DNA of 64,000 nt from an uncultured Paracoccaceae bacterium (lineage in GTDB: Bacteria; Pseudomonadota; Alphaproteobacteria; Rhodobacterales; Rhodobacteraceae), in assembly GCA_958439195.1 (NCBI GenBank), contig OY288160.1, forward strand, positions 186,001 to 250,000, given 5' to 3'. Of the stretch, positions 43,317 to 51,830 are shown in pieces. The position numbers and the translations under genes are program-made. The stretch's first letter is position 1, and each line of letters begins with the position of its first letter. The notes beneath the pieces are model-generated. The model was not told the origin of the DNA. It saw nothing but the letters and a program-made list of their open reading frames with translations, and searched no databases.

Positions 43317-44591
43317 ATGGAAATCGTAGCCGTTCTTGCATCCTTGGCATTCGTAGTGGCACTTGCAGCGGTTATCTACCCCTTCAGGCCATTCGGTAAG
43401 CGTCGCAACGCAATATTTACCGCTATCGGGAGCTTCCTCGCCGTCGGCATTGCAGCACCGCCTTCAGACTCCGAAAGTGCAGTGGCCGCGGTTTCTGTGC
43501 AAGAAAGCCAAGCACTAGTCGTTCCTAGCGACTCAAATGCTAAGTATTACGTTAGGGGGATCGTGAGGCGCAGCGATGGCTTGATCGAAATCGACACCCG
43601 CAGGGAAGGCCCGTCTGGAACGTCATTCGCCGTGCGTCTTGTGCAATGTGAACCTTTGCTGTCTGGGTATATTGCCGAGGCGGACACAGAAGCCGATCTT
43701 GTTCGGAATCCAGCGCCGGAACTTTCGGTATTAGTAGCCGACTCCATTTCCGATGTGATCGCCAAACATGCCTGCACGAATACGGACGCACCCATGTCCA
43801 CTATCGTGACAAAGCAACCGGTTGAAGCGACGGAAGACCAAGAAGCACAGAAACGTGCAAAGATGGAAGCTGATGTTCGCAGGGGAGTTGATGCGCTGCG
43901 CTGGTCGGACGCCCGCGTTCGATATCAGATGCTTTCGAATGCTGGCCTAGTCACGGATGAATTCAAGAACGAAATCGAATCTCAGATGATCGAATTAGTT
44001 AGACCGCTTCCAGCAAGTGAACGAGAGGCAAATCTTGAGGGTTATCAGTTTCTGGCTGCCGTTCGTCCAGAGAACTCAGACTATGCGGCAAAGATTGAAA
44101 GCTATGAGCAGGCTATCGCAGCTGAGCGGATGCAGGCCGTTTCTATACTTCGCAAAAAGGAAGATCGAATCGAAGGGATAACTTGGTATCAGCATCCAAA
44201 CCAACCGAAGTACCTCAACAGTCGTTCAACAGCATTCTTGTACATTGGAAGACAAGGCGACTTGGGCCGCCCTTGGCTTCGCCTCAAGGTGCAGTATACT
44301 TCTTCCGACTGGCTTTTTGTGGAGCGGGTGACTGCATGGCACGACGGAGTGAAGGAACCACTGATCTCCGGTAGTTTCGAGCGGGATAACAATAGCACGA
44401 TATGGGAGTGGATGGACGTCGCGCCTGATGAATATCAGGTTGAAGTTCTCAGATCCTTAGCGCACGCGGAAGATGCTATACTTCGCTTTGAAGGGGATCA
44501 ATACCATCGCGATGTAACGCTTTCTTCGAGCGACAAGAAGGCACTTCGTGACGTCCTAGTTGCCTTCGAAGTAATGAAGAGTGGTTCATGA
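43317..44591 (+). CDS. Membrane-anchored hypothetical protein
   Basis: I do not recognise this 424-residue protein. It starts with a membrane segment (IVAVLASLAFVVALAAVIY, residues 2-20), then a second hydrophobic stretch (FTAIGSFLAVGIAAPP), then a large soluble part of about 370 residues with a central charged coiled coil (around 140-270) and a beta-rich C-terminal domain. The soluble part would be outside the cytoplasm if the first segment is a signal anchor. The start was set at 43317; 43272 is in frame and would add 15 residues. The next gene overlaps its stop (ATGATGA), and both lie in the AT-rich cargo block. Confidence 0.6.
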   Translation: MEIVAVLASLAFVVALAAVIYPFRPFGKRRNAIFTAIGSFLAVGIAAPPSDSESAVAAVSVQESQALVVPSDSNAKYYVRGIVRRSDGLIEIDTRREGPSGTSFAVRLVQCEPLLSGYIAEADTEADLVRNPAPELSVLVADSISDVIAKHACTNTDAPMSTIVTKQPVEATEDQEAQKRAKMEADVRRGVDALRWSDARVRYQMLSNAGLVTDEFKNEIESQMIELVRPLPASEREANLEGYQFLAAVRPENSDYAAKIESYEQAIAAERMQAVSILRKKEDRIEGITWYQHPNQPKYLNSRSTAFLYIGRQGDLGRPWLRLKVQYTSSDWLFVERVTAWHDGVKEPLISGSFERDNNSTIWEWMDVAPDEYQVEVLRSLAHAEDAILRFEGDQYHRDVTLSSSDKKALRDVLVAFEVMKSGS

Positions 44592-44926
44592 TGAGAATCT
44601 GTTTTGTGATTGCCGTTTGCTTAGCTGCGACACAGCTTGCTGCCTCAGAAAATTGGTCAAAGCGCGAAATCTGTCGAGCGGCCACCAAAGTCTACTTCTT
44701 CCTTTCCGATCTTCCAAAGGATGCCGCAGACAAGAGTTTTTTTATGGGCTTTCTGAGTTCAACAGGAAACTACTACTTCTGTCGCCTGGATGGACTGAAG
44801 GCTGAGTTCATGTGGCGCGATGCTAGTGGCGAGGAGAAATCCAGTAGCGTGACTACATTCGAAGTCTCTGGCTCAGCACTGATGATCAAATCCGATCTTC
44901 AATCTGAGACCTTTCAGAGTGAGTAA
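44588..44926 (+). CDS. Small secreted hypothetical protein
   Basis: A 112-residue protein with a clear signal peptide (RICFVIAVCLAATQLAAS, cleavage probably after residue 19 or 20). The mature part is short, with two cysteines and beta-rich composition (YFFLSDLPKD, STGNYYFCRLDG). It starts inside the end of the previous gene, in ATGATGA, so the two are coupled and may act together at or beyond the membrane. No known family. Confidence 0.6.
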   Translation: MMRICFVIAVCLAATQLAASENWSKREICRAATKVYFFLSDLPKDAADKSFFMGFLSSTGNYYFCRLDGLKAEFMWRDASGEEKSSSVTTFEVSGSALMIKSDLQSETFQSE

Positions 44927-45002
44927 GTATCTGGTTTTGGAACAGCATTTACCACAACAGTTGGGGGCTTTGCGTACAGCCCTCTATGCAGCACGCGCAT
45001 TA

Positions 45003-45018
45003 CATAAGGGCGCTTATG
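45003..45018. terminator. Weak hairpin between convergent genes
   Basis: CATAAG-GGCG-CTTATG, 6 bp, between the secreted-protein gene and the end of the protease gene. No clear T tract next to it, so termination is uncertain. Confidence 0.3.
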
Positions 45019-45035
45019 CGCTGTACTTCTAAAAT

Positions 45036-45833
45036 CTAAAGAAGCCCGCTCTCACGTAAGTGCGCCATTATGGTGGAGAGCCGAATTCCCAGAATAACCT
45101 TTTCCTTAGAGTGAGCTTCAATAAGAACCGCAATCAGCTTTGGCGTAGCTGGTTCACTCAGTGTTCTGAGTGAAATTTCACCACAGTCCACTATAGCGCC
45201 GCCACTACAACCATTTAGAGCGACCATATTTACCCTGTTTCCGTTCTCGTCATGGCCATATTTCTTACTGTAGTCGACAAGCGTATGGTCTGCCGCCGAG
45301 GCAATGTTTGGCAACTGGGATGCAGGTCGTCCGGTGCTTGTATACGGAAAAATAACTGGTGTGATCGAGCTGCCCTTGTAGGTATTGACCTTATTTTTAG
45401 AGTTCGGAAAACCAAGACAAGTGTAAATCCGTCCCTCACTAGGAGTTTTCGAAAATTCAATCTCATCTTCATTAATGAATTTCGCGCCGGAGAGCTTCGA
45501 GGTTATCTTGTCGCTCAGCTTTGCAATTGCAAAATCGACGTGATCAGAATCTCTGTCCTTGTTTGGTGCTGCTGTAATAAGAGTATTAAGGTTCAGCGCA
45601 ATCATGCCGCCGTGTCCTATATACAACGTCGTTTCTTTGTTCCAGTCGATGACATGTGCTGCAGTCAGTAAGAAGCGACCCTCAGGCAAAGAAAGTAGAA
45701 GCGCTGAGCCGATGTGTTCAGGAGTGCCATCCTCTTTGGCGCCATAGATGGGTTTAACAGCTTCTCTGAATGTGCTTTTTGCAGTTTCAGTACAGCTGTT
45801 CAGCATTTCCGTAATTTGCGATTTTTGTATCAA
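45036..45833 (-). CDS. Trypsin-like serine protease
   Basis: Probable intracellular protease of the chymotrypsin fold. In the 265-residue protein all three catalytic residues can be placed: His in FLLTAAHVIDW (about 58), Asp in DSDHVDFAIAKL (about 100) and Ser in ALNGCSGGAIVDCG (about 208). No signal peptide or membrane segment is seen, and there is no separate sensor domain, so a partner may be needed. Trypsin-like proteases of this kind are frequent in bacterial conflict and defence modules. It converges on the membrane/secreted pair and lies divergent from nothing else nearby; the next gene left of it in the AT-rich block is on the same strand. Start at 45833. Confidence 0.78.
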   Translation of the reverse strand: MIQKSQITEMLNSCTETAKSTFREAVKPIYGAKEDGTPEHIGSALLLSLPEGRFLLTAAHVIDWNKETTLYIGHGGMIALNLNTLITAAPNKDRDSDHVDFAIAKLSDKITSKLSGAKFINEDEIEFSKTPSEGRIYTCLGFPNSKNKVNTYKGSSITPVIFPYTSTGRPASQLPNIASAADHTLVDYSKKYGHDENGNRVNMVALNGCSGGAIVDCGEISLRTLSEPATPKLIAVLIEAHSKEKVILGIRLSTIMAHLRESGLL

Positions 45834-46065
45834 GGTGAGCTTCCCGTACTTGGTGTGAGGTGTGCTTGGCGAACTGAGCCAGCCGTCTTTGATCTCTCAT
45901 CACGATCAAACCAAATCATAGCAGAACGCCAATCCAAATACCTATGGAAATAGGATTGCCGCACTAGACCGACAAACAGTGCTGGAAAGCGTGAATTCAA
46001 TTAGGAATTTCTTTACGTCTAGATTTATCATAATGGATTTTATGGGTTCAGTAACTTACGTCAAG
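45834..46065. other. Intergenic stretch upstream of the protease gene
   Basis: 232 bp of AT-rich sequence without a supported gene. It holds the protease promoter. Confidence 0.4.
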
Positions 46066-47040
46066 TCAGCTCCAAGACGTCAAAAAGAGGGTCTGTATCC
46101 CCATTCCAAACGCTTCCATGGCAACGGCACCTGCGTAGGCATCTTCTTCCGTTCGTGCTCGCTCACGAAGTTGGGAATACCGATGTCCTCTCTCCTCTTT
46201 TGTAATAGTCCTTTTACCTTCGCCGACTTGTCCAAGGATTAGTCGTAGATCGTCGCCAAAGCGCTCAAGATCATATGAGGTGTTTGTGAGGAGAACCTCC
46301 CTACCATCTGTTAGATTGAAGGTCGTGGTGCCATCCCCGTTATCTATACTGGAGGAAAAAAAAAGCTCCTCGCGTCTCCGAATGGCAGACCGTTCTTCAA
46401 ACCCAGAATAGACCTGCTTCAATACTTCACCGAGGGAATTCTCTTGTCGTATAATGTTGTCATGAATTGATTTTTGAAGCTCTTCAATTTTTACTTCACG
46501 CAACTCCACTGGTTGAGAACAGACGTATGCCGAAAAGGCGTCATAAGCGACTCTGTGGATACCATCTGGTTCGCCCTTGGAGTCGAGTGCGTGCCTTATC
46601 CAGGATGGTTTCGAAAGTATCGAATTCTGCAAAACCTGTCCGTCTGAAAAATGATTGGAATACTCTCTCCATTCACTGAATCTTGGCGCAACATAGTAGA
46701 CCTCCGCCCCGTCCACCTCGGACTTCAGGAGCATTTCGAACTGCCCATCTGGCTCAGCAGTATCGACGTTAAATCTATGGAACGGGCGATCCAACCTTGG
46801 AGCTGGACCGCGCAGATCGCGACGCACAAAACGGCTAAGCACTTGCCCAAGCTTGAATTGCAGAAAGAGGGGTCTACCCGGTCTCTCGAACGCGACATCA
46901 AAACCAAGCGTCTTTTCGTGGATCAGACTGGGGAGAAACGGGGTTACCTTTATGCCGACAGATGACAAGAGATTTTCGACTTCCTTTGTCGCTCCATATC
47001 CATAGGAGAACTCAGACAGGCGCTCGCTTAAATTAATCAT
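46066..47040 (-). CDS. Hypothetical protein with possible nuclease-like N-terminal motif
   Basis: I do not recognise this 324-residue protein. Residues 44-72 contain TLGFDVAFERPGRPLFLQFKLGQ, an Asp followed by a strand ending in Q-x-K, a variant of the PD-(D/E)XK arrangement seen in several restriction-like enzymes. The middle is a helical and charged region (around 180-230) and the end has ERGHRYSQLRERARTEED with basic residues. It is AT-rich, lies between the protease and the PLD-helicase on the same strand, and could work with either. The start at 47040 is the only good candidate. Function is inference only. Confidence 0.5.
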   Translation of the reverse strand: MINLSERLSEFSYGYGATKEVENLLSSVGIKVTPFLPSLIHEKTLGFDVAFERPGRPLFLQFKLGQVLSRFVRRDLRGPAPRLDRPFHRFNVDTAEPDGQFEMLLKSEVDGAEVYYVAPRFSEWREYSNHFSDGQVLQNSILSKPSWIRHALDSKGEPDGIHRVAYDAFSAYVCSQPVELREVKIEELQKSIHDNIIRQENSLGEVLKQVYSGFEERSAIRRREELFFSSSIDNGDGTTTFNLTDGREVLLTNTSYDLERFGDDLRLILGQVGEGKRTITKEERGHRYSQLRERARTEEDAYAGAVAMEAFGMGIQTLFLTSWS

Positions 47041-47170
47041 TTCTAAACTCTATGATCTCAAGAGGGTCATGTGACTAAGTTCAAACCTATTATGCTTTAC
47101 TTTTCATTGCAGATGATGAGGCACGTTTCCAAACACTTCAACATATTTGAACATGGAGAAAACGCGTCGA

Positions 47171-50100
47171 TCAGTGTTCGCCAGCTCCACCGGAGAAGAA
47201 CACGACCGAAACCCGACGCCCAATCTCCGGCACATGATCCCGCGACAAGAGCTCGGCATCCGCGATGACCTGGCCCATCAGGTCGTGAATTTGCTCTGAT
47301 CGAGCGCGGTCGTCTTCGAGCTTTTGCAAGATGGCCTGGATGGCGATGTAGCCCTTTGGAAGGTCTTCATAAGCAAAGCTATCCCGTACCTCCTGCTTGG
47401 CCTGCTCCCAGAAGGGATCGAGTAACCTGCTCCATGCTTCGCAGATCATTTCAACGGCGGGTAGAGACAGGTACCCGAACATCTGTTGGTCGTCCTGCGC
47501 ATTGCCTGCCCGTCGACTGACAAACTCAGCGCAGGCCTTCAATAGGCTTTCGACGCGTGCGGGACGCAGGTCCCACTCAGTCAATTGGCCAAGCTGAGCG
47601 GAGACAGTTTCAAGTGCCGTAGCGAGTTCCCCATCGGTCATCCTGCTGTTGGCCATGCCAAGGCGAAGGGTCCGGTCGTACGCAGCTTCAAGCACATTTG
47701 CACATGTCAGCTGGCTTCGCTCCACGACAAGGCCTTCCCCAGTAGGGCGTAGCATCAATAAGCGAGGAGGGAAGAAACTGGTGGGCTTTTCGACACCCTT
47801 AATATGCAGAGCCGTGAACCGCTCTCTGGACGACAGCAGGGCCAGCTCGGCGCCCCAAGTTCCATCTATCCTTGCCTTTCGGATGAGGTCGTATCGGTCC
47901 GGCGAAATTCGTTGCCTCGTTCGTGCCAAGACATCGTGAACGTTGTTGTCCCGCAAGCGCCTGGTCGACGCAAGGTACCGCGTGACGCTTTCCAGGATCA
48001 CTTCGGTGTCGTCTGAGCCATCCTCCTGAACTGCGTCAATCAGTTCTTCGCCCGCGAGTGTTCGGTAGTTCTCGATGCGGTTTGCTACCTTTTCATCAGA
48101 CGCAAACTGGCCGACAGGCACATCGACCAGATGGTAGTTCACAATCCCGAACTGGCTGTCGATGCGGTCAATGCGGCCCAAGCCTTGGATGAGCTCCTTC
48201 AGGTTAGAAGTCACCCCAAGCAGAAGCAACGTGTCTGCGGACTGGAGATTGATGCCTTCTGCCATCTTGTATGTCAGGAACACCGATGCCGGGCCATCGG
48301 GCGCGTTCCTGCCGCCAGGTCGGAAGTAGGACTCGACGCTCTTGCCGTCCTTAATCCGCCGGAAACCATCCGGCCCGCCGCCGAAGATAGCCTTGACCGC
48401 TCTATCGTCGCCCTTCGTCTGAGTTCCGACGACGAAGTTGGTATGTTGACCACGCCGAGAAAGCGCCTCAGCGAAGATCTCAAGCGTATCCGTGCGTTCC
48501 GCAAGAAAGACCACGCGGTCCTTCGCCTGCTGGATGCGGAGGCAGGCATCGTAGCGTTTTTCGTCTAGGTCTCGGAGTGGTTGGGAGTTCAGCTTTCGCG
48601 CTAGGGCTTCACATTTCTCGGCTACGGCCACTAAGTCCAAACCGAGCATCGCAAACATGTCGGCCTGATCAGGGTGGGGCGCTTTGCGACCGCGTTTTGA
48701 GCCTTGCTCAAACTCGCGCAGCCATTTTCCGATCACGCCATGGGACATTTCCCAGGCTGCCTGTGCCGAGCTTACCCTTAGAATGTTCAGCAGGTTTCTG
48801 ATGTGCAGCTGATCTTGTGTGCTTTGCTGGGTCTTGACGTGGCCGAAGCGGCTTTTCTCGACGGCCGTGACCTTTCCACCCGGCGCGAGTTCATTGCAGA
48901 GCGCCAGAATCTCATCGAGCCGAGCCTTCTGCGGCTTCGTGAGTTCCAGCGTTCTTGAACGACCGTGGTTCGCAAGCTTTGGGTAGCTGTGCTGGGTCCG
49001 ATCCTCGCTCTCGCCGATGCACCGCCGCTGTCGTCGGGTCAGGAAAGGCGACAGCAATCCTGAAAGTTCGGTGCGAGCCTGGCGAGACAGTGCTGTGTCT
49101 GGTTCCGCGAGTACCGCAAGTGGCGCCTTGTGGTCGTAGATATCGGGTGACCGCTTCATTTCGCGGTCGAAGAGTTCACCCATGGCCTGGATGTAATCTG
49201 GCGTCATGAAGATCGACGCACGTTTCTCCTGCATGTGGGCAAGCCAGTCGACGTCCCGATTGCCGAGGAGGGTCGCGGACAGACAGACATTCCAACTGGG
49301 AGGTGCAAGCTCGATGGCGGCTGCCATCTGTGAGGCATGTTCGAAGCCCGGTGTGACCGTGTGGCTTTCGTCGATGATCAGTACACCGTACTGATCCAGC
49401 CGGAGGCCAGCTGTCTTGTCGTCACCGGCCCCGCGCAGGTGGTTCTTTGCGAGACTGGTGTTCGCGATCGCAACCAAAGAGTTCGTGGAGTGCTTTTCCC
49501 AGCTGCGAATGACCTTGGGTGGCGCAACAACTGCCGCGTTCTTGCGGGCGACGCCGTGAATCGGCGACCTCGGGACTACGCGCGAAAAGGTCTCGGAGAG
49601 CGCTTCGGCAAGGTGGCAGCCGATCTCTGTCTTCCCAGAACCCGTGGGGGCTTCGACAAAGGCGATGCCGTGATCGTAGGTGATGGAGCACGCTTCGTAG
49701 ACCAGTTCCTGTTGATACTCGTACAGCGTGTGACCGGTGATGTCGTGGCGACTTCCCGTCAGCCAAGGCCCAAAGCCTTTCTGTTCGGCAATCATGCGCG
49801 CCACAGCATCTTCGGCTGTCGTAGGCTTGATGAGCCTGTTCAGTATCTCCAGCGCTTCGGCGGTCCAGTCGGTCGAAACCTCCCAGATTTGTTCGGCCGC
49901 GCGGCGCCGCTCTTCCTGTAGCTCATGCGAGCCAACATCCAGGCCGTCGGCATATTCAATGTTGCTGTAGAGGCCAGATCGGGAGAAGTTCGCTGAACCC
50001 GCCACCGCGCCGACGCGGGAGCTAACGATTTTCGAGTGCATCCGGCGATCTCCAGAGATCCCCAGGCGGGACTGCGCCAGTATAGGGTCAAAGACGCGGA

Positions 50101-50539
50101 GCTCGATCTTTCGCATCTCGATGGCGCGCTTCGCCAGCACTGCCAAGAGGTCGTCGTCGTCTTCGACCTGCAGTCCCGACTTCTCGAGCCAGTAGAGTTT
50201 CATCTCCTCGGTGACGGGGCGCGGCTTGGTTAGGCGACGAGAGTTTCCTGTATCGATGCCGAAGGAAATTCGAATGTGAACCTCTGGGTTCGCGTCGGGG
50301 TCCCGTAGCTCTTTGACCTCCCGCATCAGCACCGCCAACGACGACAAGAAGTCTTGATAGCCCGTCACGATCAGGCAGTCGCCCGAGGAGATGTGCGGCC
50401 TGTAGAGCTCAATGACCGGACGATCGATGTTCGTTCCGACCTTTGGCTTTTCAGCGAGGTCAGCCTCAGCCAACGGCGTGGCTTCAGTTCGGCGAGTGCT
50501 CTGCGGCTTCGAACGGAGCCAATTCGGAAGCGAAAACAA
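47171..50539 (-). CDS. Phospholipase D-like and SNF2-like helicase fusion
   Basis: A 1122-residue single-gene candidate defence protein. The N-terminal 200 residues resemble one half of a phospholipase D-type nuclease, with RMHSKIVSSRVGAVAGSANFS (HxK plus GS-N, near 173-190). From about 280 it has an SF2/SNF2-like motor: APTGSGKTEIG (near 300), LLIIDESHTV (near 389), and near 770-800 a second lobe with YKMAEGINLQSADTLLLLG and LIQGLGRIDRIDSQFG. The C-terminal 250 residues are not recognised. Start is TTG at 50539, directly after a stop and without a clear ribosome-binding site. It is the cargo gene next to the right end of element 2. DISARM has PLD and helicase in separate genes; its methylase and other genes are missing here. 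Confidence 0.75.
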   Translation of the reverse strand: MFSLPNWLRSKPQSTRRTEATPLAEADLAEKPKVGTNIDRPVIELYRPHISSGDCLIVTGYQDFLSSLAVLMREVKELRDPDANPEVHIRISFGIDTGNSRRLTKPRPVTEEMKLYWLEKSGLQVEDDDDLLAVLAKRAIEMRKIELRVFDPILAQSRLGISGDRRMHSKIVSSRVGAVAGSANFSRSGLYSNIEYADGLDVGSHELQEERRRAAEQIWEVSTDWTAEALEILNRLIKPTTAEDAVARMIAEQKGFGPWLTGSRHDITGHTLYEYQQELVYEACSITYDHGIAFVEAPTGSGKTEIGCHLAEALSETFSRVVPRSPIHGVARKNAAVVAPPKVIRSWEKHSTNSLVAIANTSLAKNHLRGAGDDKTAGLRLDQYGVLIIDESHTVTPGFEHASQMAAAIELAPPSWNVCLSATLLGNRDVDWLAHMQEKRASIFMTPDYIQAMGELFDREMKRSPDIYDHKAPLAVLAEPDTALSRQARTELSGLLSPFLTRRQRRCIGESEDRTQHSYPKLANHGRSRTLELTKPQKARLDEILALCNELAPGGKVTAVEKSRFGHVKTQQSTQDQLHIRNLLNILRVSSAQAAWEMSHGVIGKWLREFEQGSKRGRKAPHPDQADMFAMLGLDLVAVAEKCEALARKLNSQPLRDLDEKRYDACLRIQQAKDRVVFLAERTDTLEIFAEALSRRGQHTNFVVGTQTKGDDRAVKAIFGGGPDGFRRIKDGKSVESYFRPGGRNAPDGPASVFLTYKMAEGINLQSADTLLLLGVTSNLKELIQGLGRIDRIDSQFGIVNYHLVDVPVGQFASDEKVANRIENYRTLAGEELIDAVQEDGSDDTEVILESVTRYLASTRRLRDNNVHDVLARTRQRISPDRYDLIRKARIDGTWGAELALLSSRERFTALHIKGVEKPTSFFPPRLLMLRPTGEGLVVERSQLTCANVLEAAYDRTLRLGMANSRMTDGELATALETVSAQLGQLTEWDLRPARVESLLKACAEFVSRRAGNAQDDQQMFGYLSLPAVEMICEAWSRLLDPFWEQAKQEVRDSFAYEDLPKGYIAIQAILQKLEDDRARSEQIHDLMGQVIADAELLSRDHVPEIGRRVSVVFFSGGAGEH

Positions 50540-51032
50540 TGGCTAATACCGTGCTTGGAATTCTGTCGAGTATGCTGGCGGATCGTCCCTCTGGGCAACG
50601 ACTCTTTTTCATCAGCATCGTGCCTAAACTAAGGCTGCATTGGTCTCTCCCGAGGGCGCAAAATAGCTCCAGACAGGGGGTGGACCGGGAGCGGGCCTGC
50701 GCCTGGTCGCTGCAGTAGCCGTGCTTGGGGTGGGGTGGCCCTGGGTTTGACCTGTTTGCAGGGTTTGCCAGCGCTGCTGCTTGCCTATTAGCGGGGCAGG
50801 GCGGGCCCACAACTTGCCTGGCCACCAAGCCGTGCGCGGGCTGCCAGATGTCTGGTGCTTGCTCAAGGTGGCGGTCCCTACTAGTAGGGGATTAGTAGGG
50901 TTTGTTCCTCTAAGGTTCTCTAGTGCCGTCTGACGTGGTCCAAAGGCGAGACTGAAAACTTTTCTTTTCAAGCAAGGTGTTAGCGTGCTCTAGGAAGCGT
51001 GCGCTAGCGCCGTCCAACGACGCTTGCGCAAA
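50540..51032. other. Gene-free right end of element 2
   Basis: The promoter side of the PLD-helicase gene and then the 412-bp terminal repeat. No protein gene. Confidence 0.6.
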
Positions 51033-51086
51033 ATTCGTAATGATGGGGTCGGGGGTTCGAGTCCCTTCAGCGGCACCATCCTTCTC
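50675..51086 (+). repeat. Right-end terminal repeat of element 2 (412 bp)
   Basis: Same length as 31077-31488 and similar throughout, including CCCTACTAGTAGGGG with GATTAGTAGGG behind it at about 50877-50898, and the att core. Differences are scattered single bases, so both copies are under similar constraint or have diverged little. Confidence 0.86.
51033..51086 (+). repeat. Attachment site, right copy (attR)
   Basis: 54 bp identical to 8647-8700 and 31435-31488. Beyond it the chromosome resumes with AGTTTCACCACAACGC, which should be the original sequence downstream of tRNA-Thr. Confidence 0.93.
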
Positions 51087-51308
51087 AGTTTCACCACAAC
51101 GCTTCGGTTTTGTCGTCGGCTAGGGCGTGTTGCGAGGTGGGTGAAGGCGGATTTATACCCCGCGGACTTACGCGGGACGTGTTCCGAATGACCTTTGGAA
51201 TGTCTGTAGCCTTTCGAAAATCTAAAAATCCTTGCGAAGATGGCTGCTTTGTCGTCGGCGGCGCAGGCGTTTTTGTGCCTTGCCGGGCGAGTTGGTTTGC
51301 GTGACGCG
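51087..51308. other. Chromosomal sequence after attR
   Basis: About 220 bp to the nsrR-like gene. No supported gene. It was the 3' flank of the tRNA-Thr gene before integration. Confidence 0.5.
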
Positions 51309-51722
51309 TCAAAAGGATCTTGCCGGATAAAGGCACTCTGCCAGCGTCGTTCTGTTGAGGTCGTTGTGGAAAGCCTGCGCGGCACGGGTGAGCCGTGCCC
51401 TTAATCGGCAGTCTGGCATCATTGTGCATTGGCTTTCGCCCGGGGCGAAGCATTCCACCAGCGCCTGGTCTGCCTCGAGCCGGGCCACGACATCACCCAG
51501 TCGGATATCGGATGCGGGACGTGCCAGCCGGGCGCCGCCTGCACCACCACGCCGGGTTTCAAGATAGCCTGCCCCTGCAAGGGCCGAGATGACCTTGGCC
51601 AGGTGGTTGCGCGACACGCGGAATTCGTCGGCCAGTTCGGCGGTGGTGAAGGCGCGGTCGGGTTCACCCGCAAGGCGCATTAGCACGCGCAGGCCGAAAT
51701 CGGTGAAAGAGGTGAGGCGCAA
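51309..51722 (-). CDS. nsrR: Rrf2-family regulator, NsrR-like (nitric oxide sensing)
   Basis: Iron-sulphur repressor that is released from DNA when nitric oxide attacks its cluster. The 137-residue protein has the Rrf2 winged helix at the start (TDFGLRVLMRLAGEPDRAFT, FRVSRNHLAKVISALAGAGY, ETRRGGAGGARLA) and the three cluster cysteines in ECFAPGESQCTMMPDCRL (about 91-108), the spacing of NsrR. It is divergent from the hemerythrin gene, with a 23-bp palindrome between them. The neighbouring nitrogen-oxide genes support the NsrR call over IscR or RirA. Confidence 0.85.
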   Translation of the reverse strand: MRLTSFTDFGLRVLMRLAGEPDRAFTTAELADEFRVSRNHLAKVISALAGAGYLETRRGGAGGARLARPASDIRLGDVVARLEADQALVECFAPGESQCTMMPDCRLRARLTRAAQAFHNDLNRTTLAECLYPARSF

Positions 51723-51769
51723 GGTCGCGTTTCCTGATTTGGTATTTGCAATGCGTATTACAGGGGCGT

Positions 51770-51792
51770 AATTGGTAAATCAAATGCCAATT
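51770..51792. promoter_or_regulatory. Palindrome, probable NsrR site
   Basis: A 23-bp 11-1-11 palindrome with outer arms AATTGG and CCAATT and inner half-site AAATGCCAATT, the length and layout of known NsrR sites. It lies 39 bp before the hemerythrin start, in the divergent promoter region. Confidence 0.6.
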
Positions 51793-51830
51793 CGTTGAGT
51801 CGGGGCTTTCTGCCCCCCGAAGGTTCCACC

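Larger units (their letters stand above)
31489..51086. mobile_element. Integrative element 2 (P4-satellite-like, same att site, about 19.6 kb)
   Basis: Lies between the 54-bp repeats at 31435 and 51033, directly behind element 1. It has its own near-identical integrase, an AlpA-like protein, a RepB-type primase fused to a VapE helicase, and a copy of the EVE-HNH gene. Cargo: a possible PD-(D/E)XK protein, an IS5-family insertion, a nuclease-helicase with a thermonuclease-like protein, membrane and secreted proteins, a trypsin-like protease, an unknown protein and a PLD-helicase. No virion or conjugation genes are seen. The section at about 43.3-47.1 kb is clearly richer in A+T than the rest, a sign of separate origin. 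Confidence 0.87.

Noticed and set aside
47171-50539. DISARM system
   Set aside because: PLD and helicase domains are present but fused in one gene, and no DISARM methylase, DrmB-like or DrmA-like gene is nearby.
8701-51086. Prophage or conjugative element
   Set aside because: No terminase, portal, capsid, tail, lysis, relaxase or type IV secretion genes were seen over 42 kb.
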